A stretch of DNA of 64,000 nt, from NCBI RefSeq assembly GCF_016863615.1, contig NZ_BOPF01000040.1, positions 1-64,000 on the forward strand, written 5' to 3'. Below the pieces are notes generated by a model. That model did no database searches and had not been told where the DNA came from. It worked only from the letters and a program-made list of their open reading frames with translations. Every line of letters begins with the position of its first letter. Position 1 is the first letter of the stretch. This DNA is from Virgisporangium aliadipatigenens. Its GTDB lineage: Bacteria; Actinomycetota; Actinomycetes; Mycobacteriales; Micromonosporaceae. Shown piece after piece: positions 17,296 through 25,509 of this stretch. Both the position numbers and the translations under genes were made by a program.

Positions 17296-17724
17296 ATGAG
17301 CGGGACCGCAGCCCGGACCCTGGAGGCCGAGGCGGCTTTCGAGGTGCCGGTGATCGAGTTCGTGGCGCCGCTGGCCGGCTTTCCGGCCGAGCGCAAGTTC
17401 GTGCTGGTGCGGCTGGACGACGCGGGCGTGCTCTTCGCGCTCACCTCGGTCGACGATCCGGAGCTGCGTTTCCTGGTGGTGCCGCCGGCCCCGTTCTTCC
17501 CGGACTACACGCCGGAGATCGACGACGAGGCGTTGCGGGCGCTGGGCGTGCACGACGACAAGCACCTGCTCACGCTGCTGGTGGTGACGGCGGGGGAGAC
17601 GGCGCACGCGTCGACGGCCAACCTCATGGCGCCGATCGTGCTGCACGAGGAGAGCCGCCGGGCGGTGCAGTTGGTGCTCTCGGGGAGTGGCTTGCCCGTA
17701 CGAGCCTCGCTCATGAGCGGATAA
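17296..17724 (+). CDS. fliW: Flagellar assembly factor FliW
   Basis: A 142-residue beta-rich protein with FliW features: the conserved core [F]LVRLDDAGVLFALTSVDDPELRFLVVPP (here in part VLFALTSVDDPELRFLVVPP) and STANLMAPIVLHEESRRAVQ near the C-terminus. FliW binds both flagellin and CsrA; when flagellin is exported, free FliW removes CsrA from flagellin mRNA. ATG 17296 follows AGGAGC. It is directly upstream of csrA, the usual FliW-CsrA pair. Confidence 0.95.
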   Translation: MSGTAARTLEAEAAFEVPVIEFVAPLAGFPAERKFVLVRLDDAGVLFALTSVDDPELRFLVVPPAPFFPDYTPEIDDEALRALGVHDDKHLLTLLVVTAGETAHASTANLMAPIVLHEESRRAVQLVLSGSGLPVRASLMSG

Positions 17725-17739
17725 GTCGGGTACTCTACG

Positions 17740-17764
17740 CATACCGTTCACTTCGGGCGGTATG
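17740..17764 (+). promoter_or_regulatory. Inverted repeat upstream of csrA
   Basis: CATACCG (17740-17746) and CGGTATG (17758-17764) can pair around an 11-base loop, ending 17 bases before the csrA GTG; the ribosome-binding stretch AAGGGGGAG follows. It may be an operator or a leader hairpin affecting csrA translation. Confidence 0.45.
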
Positions 17765-17781
17765 TCGAAGGGGGAGCGCTC

Positions 17782-18024
17782 GTGCTCGTGCTGACCCGCC
17801 GCCCGGGAGAGAGCGTCATGATCGGCGACGACGTCGTCGTGACCGTCCTCGACGTGCGCGGCGATGTCGTCCGCGTCGGCATCAAGGCCCCGCGCAGCGT
17901 GCAGGTGCACCGCGAGGAGGTCTACCGGGAGCTGCAGAAGGTCAACCGGGAGGCCGCCTCGCCGACCGAAAACGCGGTCCAGGCGCTCAGTCGCATGCTG
18001 CGAGCTGGCAAGAAGGCCGACTGA
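17782..18024 (+). CDS. csrA: Translational regulator CsrA
   Basis: An 80-residue RNA-binding protein. The start [20 protein letters not shown] and the core [20 protein letters not shown] are classic CsrA; Arg/Ile/Val positions for RNA contact are kept. A C-terminal extension (residues 61-80) continues helically. It represses translation by occupying GGA motifs, probably in the fliC leader, and is antagonised by FliW encoded just upstream. GTG start with AAGGGGGAG upstream. Confidence 0.97.
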   Translation: MLVLTRRPGESVMIGDDVVVTVLDVRGDVVRVGIKAPRSVQVHREEVYRELQKVNREAASPTENAVQALSRMLRAGKKAD

Positions 18025-18071
18025 CAGGCGGAACGTCGGACAGCGAACGTTTGACCGGCGACAATTAGGGC

Positions 18072-20192
18072 GTGCAGGCCGCAGTCGCCACGGATCGGCC
18101 GGAGGCCGACGGTACGGCGTTCCAACCGCCGGCCGTAAGGGCGCTCACCGGACCCGGCCGGCTGCGCCGGCTCGCGCCGTTCGCGTTCGTCGCGGTGATC
18201 GGCCTGAGCGTCGCGCCGCTCCCGCCGGCCGTGCGGGCCGGGCCGTTCGCCGTCGCGGTGGCGCTGACCTGTCTGCTCGCCCTCGCCGTCCTGCTGTTCC
18301 CGTGGCACCGGTTCCCGCCCGCCTGGGAGGCCGTGCCGCCGATCGGGTTCTTCGCGGTGGTGGCGATCGTGCGTTCCGGGACCGTGCACGGGGGCCACGA
18401 CGGCGCCGTCATGTCCGGTTACACGCCGCTCCTGCTGCTGCCGCTGGCGTGGCTGGCGCTGTACCACGGGCCGCGGCTGCTGCTGGTGGGCATCGTTCTG
18501 GGCGGGTTGACCGTGCTGCAGCCGGCGCTGACCCACGGCGTCGACCACCCGGGAGAACTCCGCCTCGCCCTGCTCTGGATCGTCGCCGGCGGGGTCGCGG
18601 CGTGGAGCACCGGCCGCCTCGTCCAGGACAACGGCCGCGCCGCCGAGCAGCTCGGCCGGGCCGCCGCCGAGGTGGCCGCCACCGCGGCGCAGCTGCGCGC
18701 CGAACGGGACTTCACCCGGGTCGTGCTCGACCGGGCCGGGTTCCTCGTGGTGGCCACCGACGCGCAGACCCGCGTGACGGTCTTCAACAACCGCTGTGCG
18801 GAGGTGACCGGCCTGCGGGCGGAGGAGGTGCTCGGGAAGCCGTTCGAGGAGGTGCTCGGCGACCACGTCGACGTGATCGACTGGCGCCGCGACCTGGTGG
18901 ACCGCGGCCCGGACGCGCCCTCGGCGGAACTGGAGAGCAACTGGCGCGACGCCGCCGGCGAGCACCGGACGATCCTGTGGCGGGACATCGTCCTCACCGC
19001 CCCCGACGGCCGGGTGACCCACGCGATCTCCACCGGCATGGACGTCACCGAGCAGCGCCGCAGCGAACGCCTCATCGCCCACGTCCTCGCCGCCCCCGTC
19101 GACCAGGCGATCATCGCCACCGACCGGGACGGCATCGTGACCCTCTTCAACGCGGGCGCGGAACGCCTCCTCGGCCACCGCGCCGACGAGGTGGTCGGCC
19201 GGATCACGCCGATCCGCTGGCACCTGCCGGAGGAGTTGGCGACCCGAGAGGCGCCGCTCGGCGTGGCCGGTGCGGCGCCCGACAAGGAGCCGCAGGAGTG
19301 GACCTACGTGCGCGCCGACGGCAGCCACGTGCCGGTCGCGGTGAGCACCTCGGTCATCCGCGACGAGCGCGGCGCCGTCACCGGCTACCTCGGCGTGGCC
19401 CGCGACGTCACCCGGGAGCGGGCCGCCGCCGACGCGATGCGGGCGGCGCTCGAGCGCGAGATGGCCGCGACCGAGTCGCTGCGCGAGGTCGACCGGGTCA
19501 GGTCCGACCTCGTCGCCACCGTCTCCCACGAGCTGCGCACCCCGCTCACCAGCATTCTCGGGAACGTCGAACTGTTGGCCGACGGCGACGCCGGACCGCT
19601 GGCCGGCATGCAGGCCCGCCTGGTGGCGGCGATCGAGCGCAACTCCCGCCGGCTGCTGGTCCTCATCGAGGACCTGCTGATGCTGTCGCGCATCGAGTCC
19701 GGGGCGGTCAAAATCAACACCCGTCCGGTGCCGGTGCGCGCGATCATCGGCGGCGCGCTGGAGGCCGTCCAGGCGGTGCGCGCCGGCCGCGGCGTCGACC
19801 TCCAGGTCGAACTCCCGACCGAGCCCGTCGTCGTCCTCGGCGACCAGGCCCAGCTCGAACGGGTGCTGATCAACCTGGTCGACAACGGGCTCAAGTTCAC
19901 GCCGGCCGGGGGCCAGGTGCGGGTCAGCGTCGACGACGACGGCGAGGGGTTCGCGCGGCTGGTGGTCGCCGACACGGGCATCGGCATCCCGCACGACGAG
20001 GTGGACCTGATCTTCGACCGCTTCTTCCGGTCGACCCGTTCGCAGGAGCGGGAGATGCAGGGGACCGGCCTTGGCCTGGCGATCACCAAGTCGATCGTCG
20101 AACGCCACGGCGGCCGCATCTGGGCCATGTCCCCGCCGGAGGGCCCGGGCACGGAGGTCACCTGCCTGATCCCCAGGGTCACCGACCCCTGA
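18072..20192 (+). CDS. Membrane sensor histidine kinase with two PAS domains
   Basis: A 706-residue orphan kinase. About six hydrophobic segments lie between 33 and 190, then a short coil. PAS 1 is at about 210-310 (LVVATDAQTRVTVFNNRCAE) and PAS 2, with a PAC segment, at about 333-460 (IIATDRDGIVTLFNAGAERL). HisKA has the phospho-acceptor in VSHELRTPLTS (His486). The HATPase has NLVDNGLKFTP, ADTGIGIP and GTGLGLAITKSI. No response regulator lies next to it. It begins 47 bases after csrA, possibly co-transcribed, and GTG 18072 is the start. The stimulus is unknown. Confidence 0.93.
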   Translation: MQAAVATDRPEADGTAFQPPAVRALTGPGRLRRLAPFAFVAVIGLSVAPLPPAVRAGPFAVAVALTCLLALAVLLFPWHRFPPAWEAVPPIGFFAVVAIVRSGTVHGGHDGAVMSGYTPLLLLPLAWLALYHGPRLLLVGIVLGGLTVLQPALTHGVDHPGELRLALLWIVAGGVAAWSTGRLVQDNGRAAEQLGRAAAEVAATAAQLRAERDFTRVVLDRAGFLVVATDAQTRVTVFNNRCAEVTGLRAEEVLGKPFEEVLGDHVDVIDWRRDLVDRGPDAPSAELESNWRDAAGEHRTILWRDIVLTAPDGRVTHAISTGMDVTEQRRSERLIAHVLAAPVDQAIIATDRDGIVTLFNAGAERLLGHRADEVVGRITPIRWHLPEELATREAPLGVAGAAPDKEPQEWTYVRADGSHVPVAVSTSVIRDERGAVTGYLGVARDVTRERAAADAMRAALEREMAATESLREVDRVRSDLVATVSHELRTPLTSILGNVELLADGDAGPLAGMQARLVAAIERNSRRLLVLIEDLLMLSRIESGAVKINTRPVPVRAIIGGALEAVQAVRAGRGVDLQVELPTEPVVVLGDQAQLERVLINLVDNGLKFTPAGGQVRVSVDDDGEGFARLVVADTGIGIPHDEVDLIFDRFFRSTRSQEREMQGTGLGLAITKSIVERHGGRIWAMSPPEGPGTEVTCLIPRVTDP

Positions 20193-20196
20193 TCCT

Positions 20197-21132
20197 TCAG
20201 CAACCCTGCTCCAGTTCCAGCGAGCGGTTGGGGTCGTAGTACTGCTTCTCGTCCCCGGGCTGCACCCCGCCGGTCACGTCGGCCGCCCGCCGCAGCCCCA
20301 CCAACCCGTCCGAACGCCCGCAGTCGATCTCGCCGAACAGGTACGACCGGGCCTCGCTGACCCACAGCCCGCGATCCGCGGGGGCCACCCGGCCCGGGTC
20401 GTAGACCCGCCACTTCACCTCGTCGTGCGCCAGAAAGACGCCGGCGTCGTTCGCCCACGGGTAGACCCACACGTAGTTGGTGGTCAGTTCGATGTAGGGA
20501 ACGCCGTGCTCGGTGGTGCCGCCCAGGTACGAGAACGTGCCACGCACGCGCGGCGGATACTGCGCGAGCGAGGAGCCGTCGGCGACCCGGGTCGCGAGGT
20601 TGGCCGCGCTCTTCGTGGCGAACCACGGTTCGATCTGCTCGCGTGCGCGTGGCGCCAGCAGGCCGAGGTAGGCGCTCGGGTCCCGCTGCACGATCATGCG
20701 CGGGTCGAGTCTGCCGGCCACCATCGCCCTGCGGACGGCCCCGATCGCGTCGGTGACCTGCTGGTCGCTGAACCCGGCGACGGCGACGAGGGGCGGATCG
20801 ACGATGCCCCGTTCGCCCTCCGCGTAGGACTCCGCGGGCGTCCCCTCGAACGGCCGCTTCGCCCTGCCGGCCGGCGTCGTCGTGGCCTGCGCACCGGCCG
20901 GTGGGCTCTGGGTCGGGTAGGCGGCCGCGTCGGGCCGCCACTGTGTCAGGTCTCCCCGGGCGCCCCAACTGATTCCGACGGCCGCGCCGATGACGACGAG
21001 CACGATCAGGCGCCGCCCCCACCGCCGCCGACGGCGACCCGAACTGAGGGCGCGGGTCTCGCGGCGTTCGACGGAGCGGGCCCAGCCGTCGAGGCCGGCG
21101 AACGGGTCCGGGGGCTGGTTCACGGCCGGCAT
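20197..21132 (-). CDS. Single-pass membrane protein of unknown function
   Basis: 311 residues: a cytoplasmic Arg-rich N-terminus (SSGRRRRRWGRR), one membrane helix at about 41-58 (LIVLVVIGAAVGISWG), a Pro/Ala/Thr linker, then a soluble extracellular domain with YLGLLAPRAREQIEPWF, NYVWVYPWANDAGV and a C-terminal Cys. I do not recognise the family. It is the last gene of a three-gene minus-strand group after a metalloprotease and a glucosaminidase, so a cell-surface role is likely. Its 3' end nearly touches the 3' end of the histidine kinase. Confidence 0.75.
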   Translation of the reverse strand: MPAVNQPPDPFAGLDGWARSVERRETRALSSGRRRRRWGRRLIVLVVIGAAVGISWGARGDLTQWRPDAAAYPTQSPPAGAQATTTPAGRAKRPFEGTPAESYAEGERGIVDPPLVAVAGFSDQQVTDAIGAVRRAMVAGRLDPRMIVQRDPSAYLGLLAPRAREQIEPWFATKSAANLATRVADGSSLAQYPPRVRGTFSYLGGTTEHGVPYIELTTNYVWVYPWANDAGVFLAHDEVKWRVYDPGRVAPADRGLWVSEARSYLFGEIDCGRSDGLVGLRRAADVTGGVQPGDEKQYYDPNRSLELEQGC

Positions 21133-21172
21133 CGTAGCCAGGCGGGTGGCGCGGCGCTGTCCCGGCAGGAAG

Positions 21173-21694
21173 CTAGTCGAAGCGGTACAGGTCGTACTTC
21201 TTCATGATCCCGACGAGCTTCGTCGTGTAGTTCGGGTCGGTGGCGTAGCCGCTGCGGTGCACCTCGGCGGCGAACAGGTCCGGCTGTCGCGTGTACCGGA
21301 ACGCCCCCGCGTACCGGGGCAGCGTCGACAGCTGGAACCCGTGATCGCGGAACGAGTCGGTCACGCTGAGGTACACCCGGAACGCGGCCGTGATCGTGAC
21401 GCACACCGACGCAGTGCACTCCCGGGTCGGGTAGAGGTGGCAGCCGGCCGCGATGGGGCCGGGTTCACCGCCGTGGCACTTCTTGCCGAAGTAGTTCCGG
21501 TCGGTGGTGGAGAGGCGGCTGCGGCCCCAGCCGGACTCCAGGATCGCCTGGGCGAGCGTCACCGACGCCGGCACGCGGTACTGGTCCCGGGTGGTGCGCG
21601 CCGGATCGACGGCCATGGTCAGGAACGCGGCCCGGGTCGCCGCACCCGCGTAGGCGGCGGCCGGACCGCGCGGCCGGGCGCCGGTGGTCGTCAT
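21173..21694 (-). CDS. Glucosaminidase-family (GH73, FlgJ-like) peptidoglycan hydrolase
   Basis: 173 residues covering one glucosaminidase domain: PASVTLAQAILESGWGRSRL carries the catalytic Glu, and NYFGKKCHG, FRVYLSVTDSFRDHGFQL and RSGYATDPNYTTKLVGIMKK are family landmarks. It is expected to cut N-acetylglucosaminyl bonds in peptidoglycan. No signal peptide is evident, so the export route is unclear; domains of this type occur as the C-terminus of FlgJ. It begins 12 bases after the metalloprotease gene and may act in wall remodelling for surface structures. Confidence 0.88.
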   Translation of the reverse strand: MTTTGARPRGPAAAYAGAATRAAFLTMAVDPARTTRDQYRVPASVTLAQAILESGWGRSRLSTTDRNYFGKKCHGGEPGPIAAGCHLYPTRECTASVCVTITAAFRVYLSVTDSFRDHGFQLSTLPRYAGAFRYTRQPDLFAAEVHRSGYATDPNYTTKLVGIMKKYDLYRFD

Positions 21695-21706
21695 CGCCGC
21701 CGCTCT

Positions 21707-22747
21707 TCAGCCGTACTGGTTCTTCAGCGTCTGGTAGTCGCCGAGTCCCAGCGCGCGGAACCGGGTGGAGCACGCCGGGAGGCCGTCGCTCATGGTCAGT
21801 TCGCCGTGCTCGGCGAACGTCACGTGCCCCAGCCCGAACACGTGCCCGAACTCGTGGGTCAGCGTGCCCTGCAGGTCCCACGTGTCGGCGCAGCTCTCGG
21901 TCGGCGCGAGCGAGAAGAGGTTGTCGACGTCGCTGATGCGGATGTCGGCCTCGACGGTGCGGCCGCGGGACCACCACAGGCAGGTGAGGGCGAGCAGGCC
22001 GCCGGAGAGTTCCCCGAAGGCGACCACGTTGCGGTCGTCGCGGCTGCCGCAGGTGCCGTCGGGGCGGATGTTCGCGTCCTTGTCGGTGTCGCCGATGTAG
22101 CGCTGGGAGAGGGCGAGGCCGCCGCCGAGGCCGCAGTCGTTCCGGCCGTCGTCGACGCCGGCGCCCGCGGCGCGGATCGCGTCCCGGACCGGGTCGGCCG
22201 AGCCGAGGTAGCCGGGCAGGTTCTTGTTGCGCAGCCACCACTTGTACTGGTTGCGCCAGCGCATCCCGAGCCAGGTTCCCGCGGCGTCCGCGCAGCGCGG
22301 GTCGACCGCGGCCGTCTCGGCCGCCGGTTCTCCGGCCGATTCGGTCGAACTTCCGTCGGCCCGGCCGAAGCGTTCGATGGCCTGCGACGGTTCGTTCTCC
22401 GTGCGGGCGCGCCCCGACACGATGGCGCGCACCTTGCCGCGGATCCGCGTGACGGTCAGCACCGCCGGGTGCCCGGTGCGCCCCATGCCGGCGGCGGTGA
22501 CCGAACCGTCGTCGTCCGGCACGCGCACGCTGAGCTCGCCACTGGCGACGACCGCGCCGCCGAGCCGGCAGCCGGTGATCGGGGTGGCCTCGGCGAGTGC
22601 GGCGGCGTCGACGGTTCCGGTGCCGTGCGGGCAGGTGTCCGGCCGGCCGGCCCCGAAGCGGAACGGGCCCGCCGGCGGGGTGGCGAGCAGCGCAACGGCC
22701 GCCAGGAGCGCGGTCGCGACGGAGCTCGTACGTCGACGCTGATTCAT
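21707..22747 (-). CDS. Secreted matrixin-like zinc metalloprotease
   Basis: 346 residues. A signal peptide is visible (MNQRRRTSSVATALLAAVAL and following). The zinc-binding motif HEFGHVFGLGH at 298-308 fits HExxHxxGxxH, followed by a Met-turn candidate ELTMSDG. Several Cys pairs in the catalytic half suggest disulfides, fitting an exported enzyme. ATG 22747 is preceded by GGGGAAATC. It heads a minus-strand group with a glucosaminidase and a membrane protein. The substrate is unknown. Confidence 0.87.
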   Translation of the reverse strand: MNQRRRTSSVATALLAAVALLATPPAGPFRFGAGRPDTCPHGTGTVDAAALAEATPITGCRLGGAVVASGELSVRVPDDDGSVTAAGMGRTGHPAVLTVTRIRGKVRAIVSGRARTENEPSQAIERFGRADGSSTESAGEPAAETAAVDPRCADAAGTWLGMRWRNQYKWWLRNKNLPGYLGSADPVRDAIRAAGAGVDDGRNDCGLGGGLALSQRYIGDTDKDANIRPDGTCGSRDDRNVVAFGELSGGLLALTCLWWSRGRTVEADIRISDVDNLFSLAPTESCADTWDLQGTLTHEFGHVFGLGHVTFAEHGELTMSDGLPACSTRFRALGLGDYQTLKNQYG

Positions 22748-22809
22748 GATTTCCCCATTGTGGGGGCGCGAATGTTTTTTGTCCTGATTTCTCGGTCATA
22801 TCGGTTAAC

Positions 22810-22823
22810 GACAGCCGGCTGTC
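22810..22823. promoter_or_regulatory. 14-bp perfect palindrome in the metalloprotease-flp divergent region
   Basis: GACAGCCGGCTGTC is a perfect palindrome in the comparatively AT-rich 194-bp gap between the metalloprotease start (22747) and the flp start (22942). A second dyad, GTAACG (22892-22897) with CGTTAC (22917-22922), lies just upstream of flp. Either may be an operator; no regulator is assigned. Confidence 0.4.
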
Positions 22824-22941
22824 GGCCGATCAGAGAGCGTGCCCACCGGGCGACCACCGAACAACGGCCGGTCATCCGGCTGCTACCCGGGGTAACGAAC
22901 TGCGACCCTGGTTGAACGTTACGGATGACAGGAGTGCGTTG

Positions 22942-23118
22942 ATGTCCGACCTCTACGCCCGCCTCCAGGCGTTGTTCGCCACCCGCGACCGGGGTGCGAC
23001 CGCCGTCGAGTACGGACTGATGGTCGCCCTGATCGCGGTGGTCGTGGTCGGCGCCGTGACCATGCTCGGGAGCAACCTCAACGAGAAGTTCGACACCGTC
23101 CAGAACGCCGTCAAGTAG
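22942..23118 (+). CDS. flp: Flp-type (type IVb) pilin
   Basis: A 58-residue prepilin. After a short leader the class III cleavage motif DRG/ATAVEYGLMVALIAVV gives Glu at +5 and Tyr at +6, followed by a single hydrophobic helix and a short tail ending DTVQNAVK. It is the structural subunit of a Tad/Flp pilus. ATG 22942 with AGGAG upstream is chosen rather than an earlier in-frame codon at 22912. It is the first gene of the Tad operon. The cleaving peptidase is not encoded in this window. Confidence 0.96.
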   Translation: MSDLYARLQALFATRDRGATAVEYGLMVALIAVVVVGAVTMLGSNLNEKFDTVQNAVK

Positions 23119-23123
23119 CCGCC

Positions 23124-23552
23124 GTGCGCCGGCTGCGCGGCGGGGGCGAACGGGGGGCGGCTGCGGTCGAACTCGCTTTTGTTCTGCCGGTGCTCCTGCT
23201 CATCGTCTTCGGCACGATCGACTTCGGCCGGCTGCTGCACGCCCGGATCACCCTCACCGAGGCCGCCCGCGAGGGGGCCCGGGCGGTGGCCCTGGGGGAG
23301 AGCGCCGACGCGGCCCGGGCCCGCGCGGTGCGGGCGGCCGGTTCGATGACGTCCAAGCCGTTGCCGACGGCGGCTGACGTGCAGGTCGTCCCGTGCGGCG
23401 CCGGTGCCGACCCGGGCGCGGCCACCGTGACCGTGCGGCACACGTTCCACTTCGTGACGCCGTTCGGGGCGCTGGCGCGGATCGTCGGCGGCAGCGGGCC
23501 GGGGGAGACCGTCGCGATGGAAGCCACCGGCGTGATGACGTGCAGCGCCTGA
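23124..23552 (+). CDS. tadE: TadE-family pseudopilin
   Basis: 142 residues with the TadE signature at the N-terminus: ERGAAAVELAFVLPVLLLIV then FGTIDFGRLLHARITLTEAA, i.e. a prepilin-like site plus one membrane helix. The rest is a small extracytoplasmic domain. TadE-like minor pilins are thought to prime or cap Flp pili. GTG 23124 lies five bases after flp, and the 3' end overlaps the TadG-like gene by 12 bases. Confidence 0.93.
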   Translation: MRRLRGGGERGAAAVELAFVLPVLLLIVFGTIDFGRLLHARITLTEAAREGARAVALGESADAARARAVRAAGSMTSKPLPTAADVQVVPCGAGADPGAATVTVRHTFHFVTPFGALARIVGGSGPGETVAMEATGVMTCSA

Positions 23553-24589
23553 GCGCATTGCGGCACGACCGCGAACGGGGCGCCATCACCGCCCTCGTCG
23601 CGGTGCTCCTCGCCGGCGGTGCGCTGCTCGGCGTCACCGCCGTCGTCGTCGACATCGGGCAGGTCTACGTGGCCCGCGAGACCCTGCAGACCGCCGCCGA
23701 CGCGGGCGCGCTCGCCGTCGCCAAGCAGTGCGGCACCGGTGCCACCTGCACGCCCCGCGCGACCGCCGAGGACTACGTGCGGCGCAACATCCCCGACGAG
23801 CCGCCGCCGGTGGAGCTGTGCGGCGCGGGCTGGGGGCTGCCCGCGTGCGCCCCGCTGCCGGCCGAGCCCAGCCTCGCCGAGTGCTCCGCGCACCGCCCCG
23901 CCGCGGGGCCGTACGTGGAGGTGCGGGTCCGCGTGGTCGTGCCTCCGTCGTTCGCCCGCGCCCTGATCGGACGGGAGAACAGTGCCGGCACCCCGGTCTC
24001 GGCCTGTGCCCGCGCGGCGGCCGGGCAACGGCCCCCGACCACCGGCCCGGGCGACGGACGCGCGGACCCCACGCTGCCCCTGGAGATGGCGACCCCGGCG
24101 GTGACCCTCGCCGAGTGCTACCGCGCCGGCTACGGCTACGCCACCACCGAACGCGCGCTGCGCGTCGTGCCCGACCCGACCGACCCGTGCGCGACGGCAC
24201 CCGCCGGCCTCGGCTTCCTCGCCGGCCCCACCTGTACCGGGACCTACGCCGCCGACCGCCCGGCCGGCCATCCCGGCGCCGCGGCACCCGACCCGACCTG
24301 CCAGAACGTGCTGGACGGCTACGTCGACCGGGCCACGCCGATGCCGGTGCCGCTCTACGACACCGCCGGCCCGGGCGGCTACCACCTGGTGGGCTTCGCC
24401 GCACTCCGGCTCACCGGCTACCACCTGCCCGGACGCGCCCGCCCGTCCACGCTCACCGGCACCGACCCGTGCACCGGCACCGAGACCTGCCTGTACGGCT
24501 GGTTCACCCAGTACTCGTATCCGATCGTGCGCGGCGGCGGGACCCGCCGGGACGGCGTGACCAGCCTCCAGACCCGCACCACGGGGTAA
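23541..24589 (+). CDS. TadG-like pilus protein
   Basis: 348 residues. It starts RERGAITALVAVLLAGGALL and continues GVTAVVVDIGQVYVARETLQ, then TAADAGALAVAKQC: the TadE/TadG N-terminal helix (TadG Flp-pilus assembly type). A long Cys/Pro-rich extracellular part follows with at least a dozen Cys, suggesting disulfide bonds. GTG 23541 lies within the tadE end; a longer upstream frame is a shadow. It is probably a surface or anchoring protein of the Tad system. Its large C-terminal domain is not recognised. Confidence 0.85.
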
Positions 24590-24698
24590 GGCGCCTCCTG
24601 CCGATCATGGCGGGCCTGCGGCGGACCCAGCCGCCCCCTGACCGGCAGGACACGCCTTAATCCGCTTATTTTCGGGCATCGGTTGCCGAAAGGGTGGT

Positions 24699-25502
24699 GT
24701 GGCCCGGAACAAGCGCAGCCTGATCGCGGTGGCCGCGGCCGTCGTTCTGGCCGCCGCCGGCAGCACCGCGATCCTGCTGTACGTGGGCGCCGCCGACCGG
24801 CGAGCCGTCGAGGGGCGCGCGCCGGTGTCGGTCCTGGTCACCACGAAGCGCGTGCCGGCCGGCACGACCGGCGCCGACCTGCGGGCCGGCGGCTACGTCG
24901 AGGCGGTCACGATGCCGGCGTCGACCGTTCCGGACGATGCGCTGAACAACGTCGACGGCGCGCTGGACCCCCTGGTGCTCACCGCCGACCTGCAACCGCG
25001 CCAGCTGGTGCTGCGCGGGGCGTTCGGCGAACGCAGCGGGCTCTCCGGCGGGGTGGCCATCCCGTCCGGCAAGATCGCGGTGACCGTGGACGTGGCGGGG
25101 GTGCCGGCCGGTTCGCTGGTGCGCGCCGGTTCGCTCGTCGCGGTCTTCGACGTGTACACCCCGCGCGACGCCACGCGGGTGCCCTCCGGGCTGAAGGGTC
25201 CGCAGCCGGCCGCCGACGCCGATCACGTCACCCGGCTGCTGATGCCGAAGGTGCAGGTCCTCGCCGTCGGGGCGGCCACGGGCGCGACCGGTTCCGACGC
25301 CACGCAGGCGCCGGCGGGTCAGCTCGCCACCGGGGAGAAGGCCGCGTCCGCGCTGACCGCCGTGACGTTCGCGGTCAGCCAGGAGGACGCCGAGAGGCTG
25401 ATCCTCGCCGCCACCACCACCCAGATCTACGTCGCCCTGCTCGACGACTCCTCAGCCCTTCGCCCGGGACCGGGCACGGACACCCGATCGCTCTTCCCGT
25501 GA
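24699..25502 (+). CDS. cpaB: CpaB/RcpC-type Flp pilus assembly protein
   Basis: 267 residues: an N-terminal signal anchor (SLIAVAAAVVLAAAGSTAIL), then a SAF-like domain (PVSVLVTTKRVPAGTTGADL, TADLQPRQLVLRGAF) and a C-terminal RcpC domain (MPKVQVLAVG, VTFAVSQEDAERLILAA). CpaB sits in the envelope and helps the pilus cross the wall. GTG 24699. A gap of 109 bases precedes it, with no clear feature. CpaE follows seven bases downstream. Confidence 0.9.
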   Translation: MARNKRSLIAVAAAVVLAAAGSTAILLYVGAADRRAVEGRAPVSVLVTTKRVPAGTTGADLRAGGYVEAVTMPASTVPDDALNNVDGALDPLVLTADLQPRQLVLRGAFGERSGLSGGVAIPSGKIAVTVDVAGVPAGSLVRAGSLVAVFDVYTPRDATRVPSGLKGPQPAADADHVTRLLMPKVQVLAVGAATGATGSDATQAPAGQLATGEKAASALTAVTFAVSQEDAERLILAATTTQIYVALLDDSSALRPGPGTDTRSLFP

Positions 25503-25509
25503 GGCCACG

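Noticed and set aside
22790-22823. CCGATATG upstream of the metalloprotease as a sigma-28 -10 element
   Set aside because: The core fits the SigD consensus, but no TCA or TAAA lies at a suitable distance.
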